Source: Candolleomyces eurysporus
Lineage: Eukaryota; Basidiomycota; Agaricomycetes; Agaricales; Psathyrellaceae
Direction: 5' to 3'
Length of the DNA stretch: 64,000 nucleotides
Assembly (NCBI GenBank): GCA_027579435.1
Contig: JANBPK010000712.1
Span: 108,355-172,354, forward strand
Shown: in pieces, positions 1 to 11,387 of the stretch
Position numbering within the stretch: the first letter of the stretch is position 1
Layout of the letters: the number at the start of each line of letters is the position of its first letter
Position numbers and translations under genes: made by a program
The notes under the pieces: generated by a model
The model's input: the letters and a program-made list of their open reading frames with translations, nothing else
The model's database searches: none
Told to the model about the DNA's origin: nothing

Positions 1-4
1 CGAC

Positions 5-1637
5 ATGAGCAGCAACCCGGACGTCCCTCCCTTCGTCGGCTACGTTGAAACCACCGTCAATGCTCTTCGACTCATCCATGCTGCCCGACAAGGTGTTATC
101 CCTCGCATTACCCGCCGACTCAACGACAACGAGCGCCGCACTATGATCAAGAGTGGTGCCGTGTTCGTCTTCAGCGTCGAGGAGAGTGGTATCAAGCGTT
201 GGACAGGTATGCATTTTACTTTCAAGATTTTTCCGGTTGTAAGTTTGGGCTCATTCGAACCTAGACGGTCTTCTGTGGTCACCGTCGCGCATCGTCGGAA
301 ACTTTTTGGTGGGTTTCATCGTTTATCATTTGCCGAGCTCGCTTGCTGAAGCGCAATAGGTATACCGCGAAATCAACGAGCGCACCAGTAGCCGTGGACA
401 TAAGAAGGTGTACCCTACCGACGATCCCACTTCAAGAGCTATCGCCCACCGAGGCTCCCCAGAGCAAATCGGCTACAAGAGCGGTACAGACCAGGGCACC
501 TTCAAACCGGGTGGGCTTATCAAGAAGGTTGGGCTATTCGTTTCCGCTGTAGTGAAGGCGCTAACAGTCGCCGTTAGACCATAACGGTGACAATCGAAGG
601 CTCCGACCTTCACTTAATCTCCTACTACACCTCGGAAGACATTCGATCTGGAAAGCTCAAGGTAGGGAACGGCCGTCGATACATTCAGGAGGACGATGCT
701 GATTTCTATCATTTCCACAGAGACCATCCTCTAGGATGGATATCATGTCCCTGTACATGCCACCCCACATTTTCCGATTGACCAACTTCCGAGTTCCGCC
801 AAAAGTAGAGATAGGTCCAGACAGCAAGCCAAGACTAGTGTAAGTCGGTGTTTCTTCAGTGCCGAGCTTCTGGCCTCACGTATCTCTAGATGCGAGCAGG
901 AGGACATACAAGACTCAGTCGTTGAATGCAAGGTCGAGGATTCCATCTACAATATTCCAAGCTCTCCCACTTGGGGGAGCACGAACTCGCCTTCGTCTCC
1001 CGACTCAACCTTCTCCAACACTTCGCTCTATGGCGTTGGTAACAATTATAGGAGTAATAATCACGACCGGTGGTCGGTTCCCTCCGATAATAATCTCTCT
1101 TGGAATTCGAATGGATCGATGTCGTCCCAGAGTGTCGTGCGACGCCGCGAGCACAACGTACTGCAAGATTCTTGGCCCTCGATCCAGACCCAATCCGGTC
1201 GCTGGCAGGACTCGGGCAGCAGCCTAGCTATGTGCGGGAGCAGCGGCTATTCGGAACGCCCTCCGAGTCGAGTTCGCCCAGGACACCCGTATGAGAACCC
1301 AGATACCCTTCGTCGAGATCACGATGCGGTCCGCCACCGGGACTCGCAACGCATGGCCTGGCACCACCGCGACACCTCGCACAGCTCGAGGGATCGGCGG
1401 AGTCCCCAGTCATCGTTTACCCCCTCTCCAACCTTACCATTCAACTCTTACCCAGGGACCCCTGCGTATACTTCAGCTTGGACTCCTGATACCAACCTCT
1501 TGACAACGCCGACTCTACATGCCATCGGCACGTCAGCAAGCAGCTTCGACAGCAACGGATACTCGTCCAATACAAACGGCCCCATCGGCTCGGAAGAATT
1601 TGCGGCAGCAAGTGTGGAAGAGTATGGCGAGGCCTGA
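5..1637 (+). CDS. WOPR-domain (Gti1/Pac2 family) transcription factor
   Basis: The N-terminal half is a WOPR DNA-binding domain, the fold of Wor1, Ryp1, Mit1 and Gti1/Pac2, which control morphology and development in fungi. It opens with F-V-G-Y-V-E-T-T and runs through RRLNDNERRTMIKSGAVFVF, the SRIVGNFLVYREIN block, and HLISYYTSEDIRSGKLK followed by the R-P-S-S second part. I read six exons: 5-206, 265-308, 360-527, 578-661, 721-839 and 890-1637. They give one frame of 454 aa. The second half is low-complexity and rich in Ser, Asn, Pro and Arg, as usual in this family. The ATG lies four bases inside the window, but the spacing to the WOPR start is normal, so it is probably the true start. 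It is convergent with TFB2. Family assignment is firm; the exact orthologue is not. Confidence 0.9.
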
Positions 1638-2427
1638 CATCACAGGTTGACCCTTGGTGCCAGTTTCTTGAAGAGAATTAGTCGGAGGAGGTTTAGTTAT
1701 TTCTTGGTCATTTTCCTTTCGTCTGCCACAAGTACGACTCGGCTATCATATCTCAACCATCGTCTGGATTCTGTTTTGTAACGCTATTCCTAGGCTACCC
1801 CCCACCAAAGAGCTGTTCAGATACCCTGTAGCATACACTTCGCTAATCCCTATGTAACACTATGTAGCTAGAGCCTTTTTTTTTACCATGGTATATCACA
1901 ATATACGCGCATTTCTTCATCTCGCCGACGTCGGTGACCCCATCCGCCGATCTCGGGTTTGAGATCCTCGCTCCGACAGGCATCTGAGCAATGCCTCGGG
2001 GAAGCATTACACACAATTGGGTGGACTCAGACCTGATGGCATCGTTGACCATGCTTCGGGGGTCGAAGTGCCCGTACCTGTCAAACGTCGCATCAAGATC
2101 GACCTACTTGACGGGAGTACTACCACTCTTCGCCTTCTGTGACGCATTTGGGGGATGGCTCGTAGCAGGTGAACAGGCGGGATACTCATTGTAGAAGAAC
2201 TTCACACCAGGTAAAGGTAAACCTGTTGCCACAATGGCCAATTCGCGGGGTGTGCTTCCTCTCCAACGCGATTCGTTGCCGCAAATCATGTATTGATCGC
2301 TATGCTACATACTCGAACCGTCGCGCGGTTTACCGAATTAGAGGCTTAGGTAGGGGGCTGCGGCTAGAACCCTCGAGACGGGGAATGGTAATTGTGGTTC
2401 ACGAGGCGGAAATATCCGTTCATGTCG
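1638..2427. other. Gene-free stretch between convergent genes
   Basis: This holds the 3' ends of two convergent transcripts. Short open frames exist on both strands, but none shows a domain, a good splice chain or a codon pattern like the neighbours. I see no RNA gene or repeat in it. Confidence 0.5.
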
Positions 2428-4547
2428 TTACCTTTCCCCCATGGTTCTCCTTTCGATGAAGCCTTTGATATTCCCATGACCTTCCAGACTTCCGAAGAAG
2501 CATCGTTTAGCGGCATTTTCCCAGAGTACAACGTCGAGTTCCTTGGCATAATTGAGGACCAATTCGTAGTCTGCCTGGGATGCAAAGGCGGTGTACAGAT
2601 AGCCTGTTCCAGCGAGCTGTTTGAGTAATTGTTACGAAAGCGAGATTAATACGAGACGCCTCACCATCTTGAGATTTTAGACGGTTTTTCTCCAACTCCC
2701 ACAGACGTATTTGATCTTGAACGGTGACAGGTAGTAGAGGGTTCTTAAAGGACGATTTGAGTAATGCACATTTGTGGAATCGAGGAATGAAGATGGAGAC
2801 CTACATTCTTCCGCATGTTCGGATGGGCATGTGTAATGAGGTAGCTGATGATCTGTCCAAGGAAGTGGTTAGGTGAAGACGTTCTGGGTCAGGAGGCGAG
2901 GTTGTGCTAACCTGATCGGCCGAAATCCCATTAATAAGTGCTTTCTTGACGCTCTCTCGAGTGATAGAGCCCACAACGAGGTTTGGAAAGCGGTATTTCA
3001 ATGACGTAAACAGATCAAGGACGGCCGTCTGCAGCGGGTTATCTAGAGGAGAGTAAGTCATCAGGTAAGGATATGGACGACTCGACCAACCTGTATAGGC
3101 ATAGACACGATAATTGGTCTCTAGAATAATGAAGCCTTCCTGAGGTCCAGAGGAAGCCCCAATTGTGGTCGGCAGTGATGGGGAGGAAGATGTGAGCGTA
3201 GTGGAAAGCCGTGTGGGACTGAAACGTCTCGATGTTTGCTATGAATGTGATAAGAGGCCTGAAATGAATTCGGCATCGGGTAAATACCTTGCGTTGCCAA
3301 ATCAATCCATAGTCACGAAGGTCTTCCAGCATTGCGGTTTGCGTCTTGGTGAGATTCTGAACGGAGTATTCCTGTTAATGGAAGTCTCAGTCGCCTAGGG
3401 GTACCTAATTTGATGACTTGCATGCTCACCCGACCAAGCTCCATCGTAGAGAGCATGAATAAGAAACTCAGCACGTCCACCAAGTCCATACGCCTTTGCT
3501 ACATCAGTGAATCCGTTAGATCGGAAATTATTGCTGCGGATGCACAATCATCGGACCTCAGCTAGGTGAAGATATTGAAGCAGCAGATGCCACAATTGCT
3601 CGTGAGGTGAGTGAAGGAGAAACTGAAACCCGGTAGACGAGATCGTTAGCGAGCCGCTAGTGGGAGGATTTAGTACTGAGCTAGTTTCACCCCGGGAAAA
3701 TACATACTGGCTTTCCTTCATGAGGCCGCTCGTTTTCAGGAGAAACCTTACCCCAGGGGACGGCTCTGGTGGCCTCTGTCCGCTTCCGGAGGACACCATG
3801 TAGTGCAGTATCGTCTGAACGCAGCATGAACGAAAGGCGCTCAAAATATGCATCTTGGCCGTACCTCCCACCGTTCCAGCGCATAGGCGTCCAAGACGCT
3901 AAGATTTGGGGCACTTCTTTTGTCTTCTCTTCGTTCGTCCTTATCTGGGGCGCGACCATCCTGGTTTTTGTCATGAGAATCCCCAGCAGGAACGCCGAAA
4001 CTACCACTCGTCCCTCTTAAAGCATGCTTAGCCCTCCGAGATCCAGGAACAATGGATAGGATTACCCTCCCGTTAAAGCTTGACGCAAGCTTGCCTTGAA
4101 CGTTGGGTTCAAAGCTAGTCTGACGGTTGAATGTGGTAATATGTGGAGATGCGAAAGTGTACCCAGTGCATTGTCGTAAAGCCTGAAGGTTGAACGTTAA
4201 CCCGTCAGAACACTCGTTCTGCAAGTAAAAGATGACATACGGCTTCGCCTCACGGACAACCCAAGCTGCCATCGTTGAAACTGGTATTGCAGACTCTAGC
4301 CATAGCAAATTCATGACTATTTGCCGTTCCAAGGGAGAAAGTAGCCTAAGGCGAAGGACAGTGTTAGGCTCGTTATTTCAACATGTCAAGGAAAGCGGTT
4401 TGACCGAAAAATGGACAGACAAGATGACGGTCGCTGGTAGAGCCTGGTCAGGGTATTTTGGGACTGTGACCTGAGAAATGGCAGCAAAACGTGTTCCTTT
4501 CCCGCATTATTGGGGTCGTCGACAGTGGGGACGACGGGGGCGGCCAT
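2428..4547 (-). CDS. TFB2: TFIIH core subunit Tfb2 (p52, GTF2H4)
   Basis: Tfb2 is the core TFIIH subunit that anchors and stimulates the XPB/Ssl2 ATPase in transcription initiation and nucleotide excision repair. The N-terminal exons read M-A-A-P-V-V-P then LTRLYQRPSSCLSIFR, joined across a short intron to LLSPLERQIVMNLLWLESAI. The middle has HYMVSSGSGQRPPEPSPGV. The C-terminal part has RFPNLVVGSITRESVKKAL followed by GISADQV, and ends with YLYTAFASQADYELVLNYAK, E-N-A-A-K-R and GNIKGFIERRTMGER before the stop. These match the family order from start to finish. The gene is broken by many short introns. Its start codon faces that of NAS6 across 163 bp, so the two probably share a promoter region. 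Confidence 0.9.
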
Positions 4548-4710
4548 GACGGCTGGACGTGAACAAGAGAGGGAGCGTCATAGTGACTAGGTCCTGGTTA
4601 GTTCAGTACTTGTGATGGGAGATCACATGTCACGACGCGTCATTATCTTATCGCGTTTCGTGTCTCTGCTTTAACTAGACACTCACTCATCCAACAGCAG
4701 CCCTGAAGCA
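4548..4710. promoter_or_regulatory. Short divergent intergenic region, TFB2/NAS6
   Basis: Only 163 bp separate the two start codons, so both core promoters and both 5' leaders must fit here or overlap. No clear TATA box is visible. Calling it a shared bidirectional promoter is inferred from the spacing alone. Confidence 0.5.
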
Positions 4711-5989
4711 ATGTCCTTGACGGTCCATACTGCAGCCCTCAATAGTAAGACAATTTCCTCCAAAAACAGTGTAGGAGTCATGAACATCGTTCTGGCGTTT
4801 TGTAGAACAACTCATGGTCATCCGCTCCTTGCTAGCGGATGACCCAAACCTCATAAATTCATTGGATGTGGTAAGTTGAGTTCCAAAAGTTGGACTATTG
4901 CAGATGCTGAACCAGAATAGGACGATAGAACGCCTCTCCACTGGGCCGCTTCTTCCGGTGCCTTGGATATCGTGCGCTTTCTCCTTGACCAGAAAGCCGA
5001 GGTGGATCGACCCGACAACAGTGGCTGGACACCGCTCCTCATCGCAGGTAATAGGTTAATAACTTGATATATCTCGCTTCCAACGCTCCCCAGTCAGTGC
5101 CGGCCACACGGAGATTGTTCAAGAATTAATAGGTGCTGGAGCCGACGTAAACAGGCAAGTAGGCCCATATGCCAGGAATGATCCCCACCTCTGACGGGAG
5201 CCTTTTGGACAGAAAGAATGAGAAAGGAATCACCGCCTTGTAGATTCCCATCGCTTCCCCTTTTGCCTGAGTCTAGGCTAACGATTGCCCAGACATTATG
5301 CTGCCTCGAAATCGCGAATCGATGTTCGTTGTCACTCTACGATATCTATCTCTGGACCCCGCAGCTGACTCGTGTCCATAGATTGGCAGGCTACTAATTT
5401 CGAGAGGGGCAGACGTACGTATACTTTTGAAATAAATCTATAGCCGAGGAGTTCTGAAGAAACGGAGAAGTATAACGCCAGGGATAGGGCAAACCAGCTC
5501 CCTCTGTGAGCCCCATTTCAGCCTCGTCTTCGGCGGCTTCTGACCCCAAACATCTCGTTTACACAGACATCGGGCAGCAACAACGGGTTCTGTGGGCTTC
5601 ATTCGCCTTCTTATCGAATCTTCGACCCCTTCAAACAAACTCAGGTTAAATACGGCTGATAGAAGCGGTAAATCACTCATTTCGATCCACGACTCATGCA
5701 AAACTCATACAGAATTTTTTCTCTGTCACAATCTCCACATATAGGGAATACCCCTCTTCATCTTGCGATGGACTCGGCACATGCTGAAACCGCTGTCCTG
5801 CTCATCAACGCCGGAGCAGACCGAACTCGGGTAATTCCATTCTATTTGCACACTAGACCCTTGAACGCTAACGTGATCTTTTAGGAAAATTTGGAGAACG
5901 AGACTCCTGAGAATGTACCTGGTGTGGGTGGTAAAGAGCAGAAGCTAGCTCGCCAGTATGTTGTCGACCACTGTGGGGAGGCTTCGTAA
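4711..5989 (+). CDS. NAS6: Ankyrin-repeat proteasome chaperone Nas6 (PSMD10/gankyrin)
   Basis: Nas6/gankyrin binds the C-terminal domain of the Rpt3 ATPase and helps assemble the 19S proteasome base. Eleven exons join into 234 aa, close to the usual 226-228 aa: 4711-4744, 4806-4870, 4921-5047, 5094-5158, 5217-5239, 5293-5323, 5382-5414, 5471-5505, 5567-5667, 5745-5830 and 5885-5989. The chain gives consecutive ankyrin repeats: DDRTPLHWAASSGALDIVRF, GWTPLLIAVSAGHTEIVQEL, GITALHYAASKSRIDIGRLL, ANQLPLHRAATTGSVGFIRL and GNTPLHLAMDSAHAETAVLL. Four consecutive exons are only 23 to 35 bases long. The fourth exon can also be read as ending at a GC-AG donor (AG/GCAAGT) two bases earlier, but the GT-AG choice used here gives the more typical V-N-R-Q-N-E-K-G. 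Confidence 0.9.
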
Positions 5990-6344
5990 AGCCCTCTCGC
6001 TGTTTATTTTCATTCATTTACTTTGCATAATTTCCACACCTTTCCCACTGGAACTCGGGGCCCCTTTAGTTTAAATGTGATCGAGACGACTCGATTCACG
6101 TCTGGTTCTTTCGCACCACGCTGCGTGCAGCATTCCATTCTTCGAAAGTCTAACCACTCCTCCTGGCTCTTGTTCTCGATGAGCAGGTAATCAATCATTT
6201 GAGTCAAGGATTAGGAATTATTGTTGCGCATTGCGCCCACTTCCTCCCTGAAAACGAACGGTCAACAATTCTTTTCTTTTTGTCCTGCTTCATTTCTCAA
6301 CGCACGAAATCTTCGTTCGCTCCTTTCCGTATTGCAGGGTCGAA
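5990..6344. other. Gene-free spacer
   Basis: The 3' end of NAS6, followed from about 6250 by a pyrimidine-rich run that looks like the leader of the next predicted gene. Nothing else is recognisable. Confidence 0.4.
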
Positions 6345-7100
6345 ATGAAAAATCCTCCCGATGGATGGCTTTGGATGAATCCATATCAGCCTCGAATCAT
6401 CTCAACTAATCCAGGATTACTTCCTCCAGGTGCAGAAACTCAGCGATGGCTCTCAATTGGACGAATGTGGCGCCGATTAACCGCTCCTCGCTACTGTTCA
6501 GGTATATATATATAACATCCGCGCAGTGCAATGCACACTAGCTGGCGCAAAGCTACCGATGCGCCGACATACTGGCCTCAGGCGCAGGAATAAGACCCGG
6601 GTCTCCTAGCGGCTCAGCCCCGATTTATCTTTATCCAAGACTCTGGAAATCGGTTCAAGTTCTCAGTATTTGGACCTGGCCAAGCTCCGGGATTTAGAAT
6701 TGGCCATAGAGCATGGTATTCCTCCTTCCCCGTCGTCTGGCGGCATTGTCTACCGAGACTAGCCGATTGGGACGGCTCCACCAGGATGCAGCCAGACGAA
6801 TACAACTATGGTATCCAACATTCAGAGACCTCGTTCTTGGCAGTCCGGAGACTGAGAGGAGGACTCGGAGCATATCTTACTTCCGCGTAACTCCAGGGAA
6901 ATTCAAAGGCTCCGTCTACCCTTGGACAGGGACCAACAAACTGTCCCAGTATTTGATATTTTTAATCCTTCCGACGTAATTCGTGAGTGCTTCTCTGATC
7001 AGGCACAATTTAGTATAGGCATTTTCGATGTTCAACAAGCTGTCCTTCATATTTTTTAGGTGGAAATGGGACGCCCAGCATGTCGGTGTGGAGGCTTTGA
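6345..7100 (+). CDS. Hypothetical protein, about 175 aa
   Basis: Family not recognised. The ATG opens a frame beginning MKNPPDGWLWMNPYQPRIIS, rich in Pro and Trp. A consistent chain follows with three introns: a donor GTATATATAT near 6501, a 47-base intron after Y-N-Y near 6810, and one starting GTGAGT near 6981. The middle part reads RFIFIQDSGNRFKFSVFGPG and RAWYSSFPVVWRHCLPRL. The end is G-N-G-T-P-S-M-S-V-W-R-L then stop at 7098-7100. No signal peptide, helix or known motif is visible. An alternative frame of the last exon stays open to 7225, so the C-terminus is uncertain. Support is the coherent splicing and host-like base composition only. Confidence 0.42.
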
Positions 7101-8965
7101 CCGCTTCATCAGGTTCGAGGACCCTTTTCGGCTCAGATCAGGACGAGGCGGGCATAATTGTCATCGCTGATCCGCCCCCTCTGCCAGTTGATCCGCCAAT
7201 CCCTCTCAGGGCCGACATCAATTGAAGTTGAAGTCAGCTTCGTTCCTGTCGGGAGACAGGAACTGCGCCCAAAAGGCATCTAGTTCAAGGTCGTCGCAAT
7301 TGCGGGGATTATTCACCTGCATGAGAGCCAAAAAATAATAACGCGGTCATAGAGTGTGGTGATCACAACAGCGATTGTTGTATAGTCATCGCTCCATCGT
7401 GATCATCGAGCCGTAGTACTTGCATGCCATCCAGAGTGCCTGAGTGAATCAGTTTCAAGGAACGTGTCGGTGATAAGGCACTAAAAAGACAAAGAGTCTG
7501 CTGGCGAAATCCCTCTCAACCTCGTCCTGGCCGTCGTTTTCCCAAGGCTGACGGCTGAGCGCTGAGCTCTGGGACAGAGGCCCTGAGACAAAGCCTGCGC
7601 CGATATGTCAGGCAGAGGTAGTCATACACATCAAGTTGTCGTCAAGTGGAATGGCCAACCCCTGGCGATGACACGGGTATACCCTTCAGTACTAGATGCC
7701 TCTGTCACCAGTCACACCTCGTTCATAGGACCTGTTCCTAACGTCGTCGGTCGTACGGTATGTTGGAAAGACAGTGAGATTCCAGGACCTCGACAAAATT
7801 TGAGCCGGTTTAATGAACAATATTCAACCTGCTTCAATGGATTTAACCCGCCTGTCAAAACCTGGTATGCCTCGTCGCTAAGACCGAACGCCATAAGCAC
7901 GTCCCGGAATAGCAGCACTGAGGCAAATGTAACGGCATAACGTATTCCAGACCGGATTCTAATCCCACTGTCACTGTAATTTGGTCAGTGTTGAATTTCG
8001 AACGTGCAAACAAGCCCACAAGCCGCAGCGTCCCCGCAATCGAACGCGGGCTGTGAAATTTTACCCAACTTCGCAGGGGCTCCCACAGGNAAAAAAAAGC
8101 CACCTTTCAGTTGAGGTCGTTTGGTGACCCGCCTGCTCTGAGAAGGTCATTTTTGGCTGGGCCAAAGCACCCACTGCGGGGTCTCGGAGACACATAACCG
8201 TGACGCGTGACGCAACGCATATCAACGATCCCACAAGTTCGTCCGAAAACGGCTTGGCAGGGCTGTCAATCTTTGCACCTTGTTGCACGGACTGAACAAA
8301 ATGCCGCTTCTACTTGTTTCTGACAACGTCAATTTAGGGCAATATCGTTGTACTCTGACAAGCCTCAGAAGCATAATTGCTAGATAACGAAGGCCGTGGG
8401 TACGTTCTGAGAGAGCTCTATCGTCGTATGCCCAGATGACGAAGATATGGGCGATTCGCCGGCGCCAGCTCAGCTTGAGCATGCCGACGAGGTTCATGCA
8501 TCTATGTCAGCAACGGAACGATGCCGATGGGAGTCCTAGCATGATGATTTGAATGGCCCATACGCTCCCATGCGAAACGCGAGACAACGACGGTAAGCGC
8601 AAATGATAGTATCAGGTCTCCTTTGATTTCCAGCAAGTTGTTCAATTAATACTTTGAGCCTCGCTCAAAGCCCGTTCGCAACCATCAAACACTCGGCCCC
8701 TTACGTGCCCTAATCTGCATGAATCACCCCGTGTCGGCGGTTCGAGGGCTGAACCATATGATGAGTTCAAATACTCACCGCCTGCGCACCGTCGATCTCA
8801 ACACTTCTTCCCTCTCCTTCCCTTCGTCCCTCTCCCCGCGGCTGGTGGCCTCCCTCCCTAACCCTTCTCCTCATTCTCCCCGTCCGAACCACGGTTAAGG
8901 TTCTGTTCCTTTCTTTATCTCATAGACACCATTCCTTTTAGACCATTCTTTATCTCAACCCGACA
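7101..8965. other. Gene-poor stretch before the DUF1996 gene
   Basis: Open frames on both strands (for example 7605-7940 plus, 8222-8497 minus) show no domain and no chain of splice sites I trust. A single N at 8090 sits beside an A-run. Bases 8790-8940 are a C/T-rich leader typical of fungal promoters just upstream of the next ATG. Confidence 0.4.
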
Positions 8966-10780
8966 ATGGGACCTACAAGAGCACTTGCATATCTTTCTCT
9001 GGCGCTATCCCTCAGTGCGACTGCCAATGCCTACTGGTTAATGGGCCTCGGTGATGCCATCACGAAGGAGCGTATCGACCCGATCGTCAATCCTGGAGAG
9101 GTGTCTGGCCATACCCACATCGTCTTCGGTGGGAGCAACTTCGGACTTTCAGTCACTACACAGAAGTTGTTGGAGAGCGAATGTACCTCCGTTCCCATCG
9201 CCGAAGACAAGTCCAACTACTGGGCCCCACTTCTCTACTTCCAATGGGCTAATGGAAGCTTCTCCAGCGTGGACGGTGGCGCGGTTGCCTACTATCTCTT
9301 TCCCGACAAGGCTGGAACAACGACCGCTTTCCCTCCGGATTTTCGCATGCTCAGCGGTAGTCCCAGGAAGAGGACGTACGATGCCAATAGCTTCGCACAA
9401 CAGGCTATAGATTTCCTTTGCCTCGACTTCAACGGCCAAACGACCAAACACACCTCCCTGCCAACGAAGGTTTGCCCCTCGGGCATCCGCTCGCAGGTCA
9501 ACTTCCCGAGTTGCTGGGATGGTAAAAATCTGGACTCCCCGGACCACAAGTCCCATGTTGCGTTCAGATCGGGCGGCCCTGATAAAGGCGAATGCACGGA
9601 TCCCAAATATCCTGTTAGCATCCCTCGTATCTTCCTTGAAATCTACTGGAACACCGGAGCTTTCGAGAAAGTTCGATCTCAAGCCAAAAATCCCAACCAG
9701 CCATTCGTGTATGTTTCTCGATATGTTCTACCGCCTTCTTAGGTTTTTCTGATCACGGATTTACAGGTTTGCCTACGGTGACGATACCGGGTACGGAAAC
9801 CACGCCGATTTCTACAATGGATGGGAGCCCGGTGTGCTTCAGCGAGCTGTTGACGGTTGCAACTGCAACATGTACGGTGATGTATGAATTTTTCATCTCT
9901 TGTTGCCTTGATTCGAACTTACAGCCCCTCTACAGCCTACTTGCTGCGGCCAGGAAGGCAAAAAACTGTTCACGATTAGGAAGGACAACCACTGTCGTAT
10001 CACCCCTGCCATCGACGAACGCAGTATGTGATCATCACATTGATGCCTCTGTTCGGAAACGCTGATCCACCGTTTTTCTAGCTACTGGAACCTTGGCGAA
10101 GCTCCCTGGAAACAATCCGGTCCAGCCTGCTGGACAAGATGCCCAGATGCTTCGAGACAGCGTAATCCCAGCCCTGATCTCGCCTGTTTATGCCTACACT
10201 GGTAATGCACCTACCAAAACAGGAACTGTCGTCGGCCGCCCTTCGACGATCCCTGGAGGTTCAGCACCCACTACTGCACCGACAGTCGTTGTACCTCCTA
10301 GCCCGGGAACCACCACCGTTGACAGCAGCCCCGGCCCTGTCCCACCTGCCACCACTGGCCCTTCCGGTAATCCCGTCACCACCGGTGCCCCTCCTGCCAC
10401 TACTGGCCCTTCCGGAAATCCCGTCACGACTGGTGCCCCTCCCGCCACTACTGGCCCTTCCGGCCAATCCCGTCACGACTGGCGCCCCTCCCGCCACTAC
10501 CGGCCCTACTACCGGCAAGCCCGTCACGACTGGTGCACCCGCCACCACTGGCAGGCCCGTCACCACCGGTGTTCAACCAACCACTCGGCCGGTGCAGACC
10601 GTCACCCCTCCCGCTCAACGACCCCCCACGACGACGCCTGGTTATTCTAAGCCACGCACAACGAAGATTTGCAAGAAGAAACATACCAAGTTCCATCATG
10701 GAAAGCCTGGTCGCAACCATTTCCACAAGAACCATTACAAGAGATACGATTTCGACGTCGATGATTACTACCACGCCTAA
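8966..10780 (+). CDS. Secreted DUF1996 protein with Thr/Pro repeat and His/Lys-rich tail (frame broken in the repeat)
   Basis: DUF1996 proteins are secreted or wall-associated fungal proteins of unknown activity. A signal peptide (M-G-P-T-R-A-L-A-Y-L-S-L-A-L, cut near A-N-A-Y) is followed by NPGEVSGHTHIVFGGSNFG, the hallmark of the family. Exons are 8966-9708, 9767-9881, 9936-10023 and 10082-10780. Exon 2 gives FAYGDDTGYGNHADFYNGWE. Exon 3 gives PTCCGQEGKKLFTIRKDNHC. Exon 4 carries a 16-aa repeat, PATTGPSGNPVTTGAP, then a basic His-rich end finishing D-Y-Y-H-A. The exon total is 1645 bases, one more than a multiple of three. The extra base lies in the third repeat unit near 10462, and without it the frame would run to 10780 (547 aa). 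As written, translation leaves frame and stops at 10650. A sequencing error, polymorphism or true inactivation are all possible. Confidence 0.82.
10345..10560 (+). repeat. 48-bp tandem repeat coding a Thr/Pro stalk
   Basis: Units at 10345-10392, 10393-10440 and 10441-10489 are nearly identical, then two shortened units follow. The third unit is 49 bases because GGAAATCCC is replaced by GGCCAATCCC, which causes the frameshift of the host gene. The encoded stalk is likely O-glycosylated. Confidence 0.85.
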
Positions 10781-10862
10781 TGCCCGCATTAGATTTGGTC
10801 CTACAGTGATTATACCCCGTCGTGGAGAGCGTGCTTGGTTCCTGGGGGACAAGCACAATCCG

Positions 10863-11027
10863 GTCTCTCGGATCTCTCTATCGCCATCTCTCTCTGTCTC
10901 TGTCTCTGTCCCATTCTCTATTTTTTCCTTTCTGTCATAGGTCCACCACCGTCTCCTACATACAACGGCCAGTCCGTTTCATCTCTCTCACTCTCACTCT
11001 CACTCTCATCTCCATCTCTCGCTCGCC
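10863..11027 (+). repeat. CT-rich simple-sequence tracts in the 3' region
   Basis: Two runs of CTCTGT and CTCTCA type microsatellite lie just past the DUF1996 stop, at about 10863-10935 and 10980-11027. They are probably in the 3' untranslated region. Confidence 0.7.
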
Positions 11028-11387
11028 TGTGGCGTGATCATCCTGCAACTAGTTTGCCCGGTTCTGGTGTCAAGTAAACACAATAGCTAGTTCTATTCAA
11101 GCAATGTCAGCGTTATCGTCATTTCATATTCGTAAAAGATTTGTGAATCCTGAGTTGTCTGTGAAAGTGGTAACGATACAAAGTCCGGGGACGGTCATAA
11201 TATTGGCGGTGGTGGTCACCATATTAATAACAAAGCACTGAAATAGACGGTGCACGACGAATATGATAAAAAATGATGGGGAAAAGTAGCATACAACAAC
11301 CGGAAAAATGCAATGCGAATAATGTTCTAACTGAGCTATGGAAATACAACGCGGACCAAAACCAAGAAAAAACCCAACCAAGATGCT

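Noticed and set aside
5159..5216. GC-AG intron in NAS6 (AG/GCAAGT donor).
   Set aside because: A GT-AG intron two bases further right also keeps the frame and gives a more typical ankyrin sequence (V-N-R-Q-N-E-K-G).
9149..9682. Minus-strand open frame of 177 aa inside the DUF1996 gene.
   Set aside because: It is a shadow of a well-supported coding exon.
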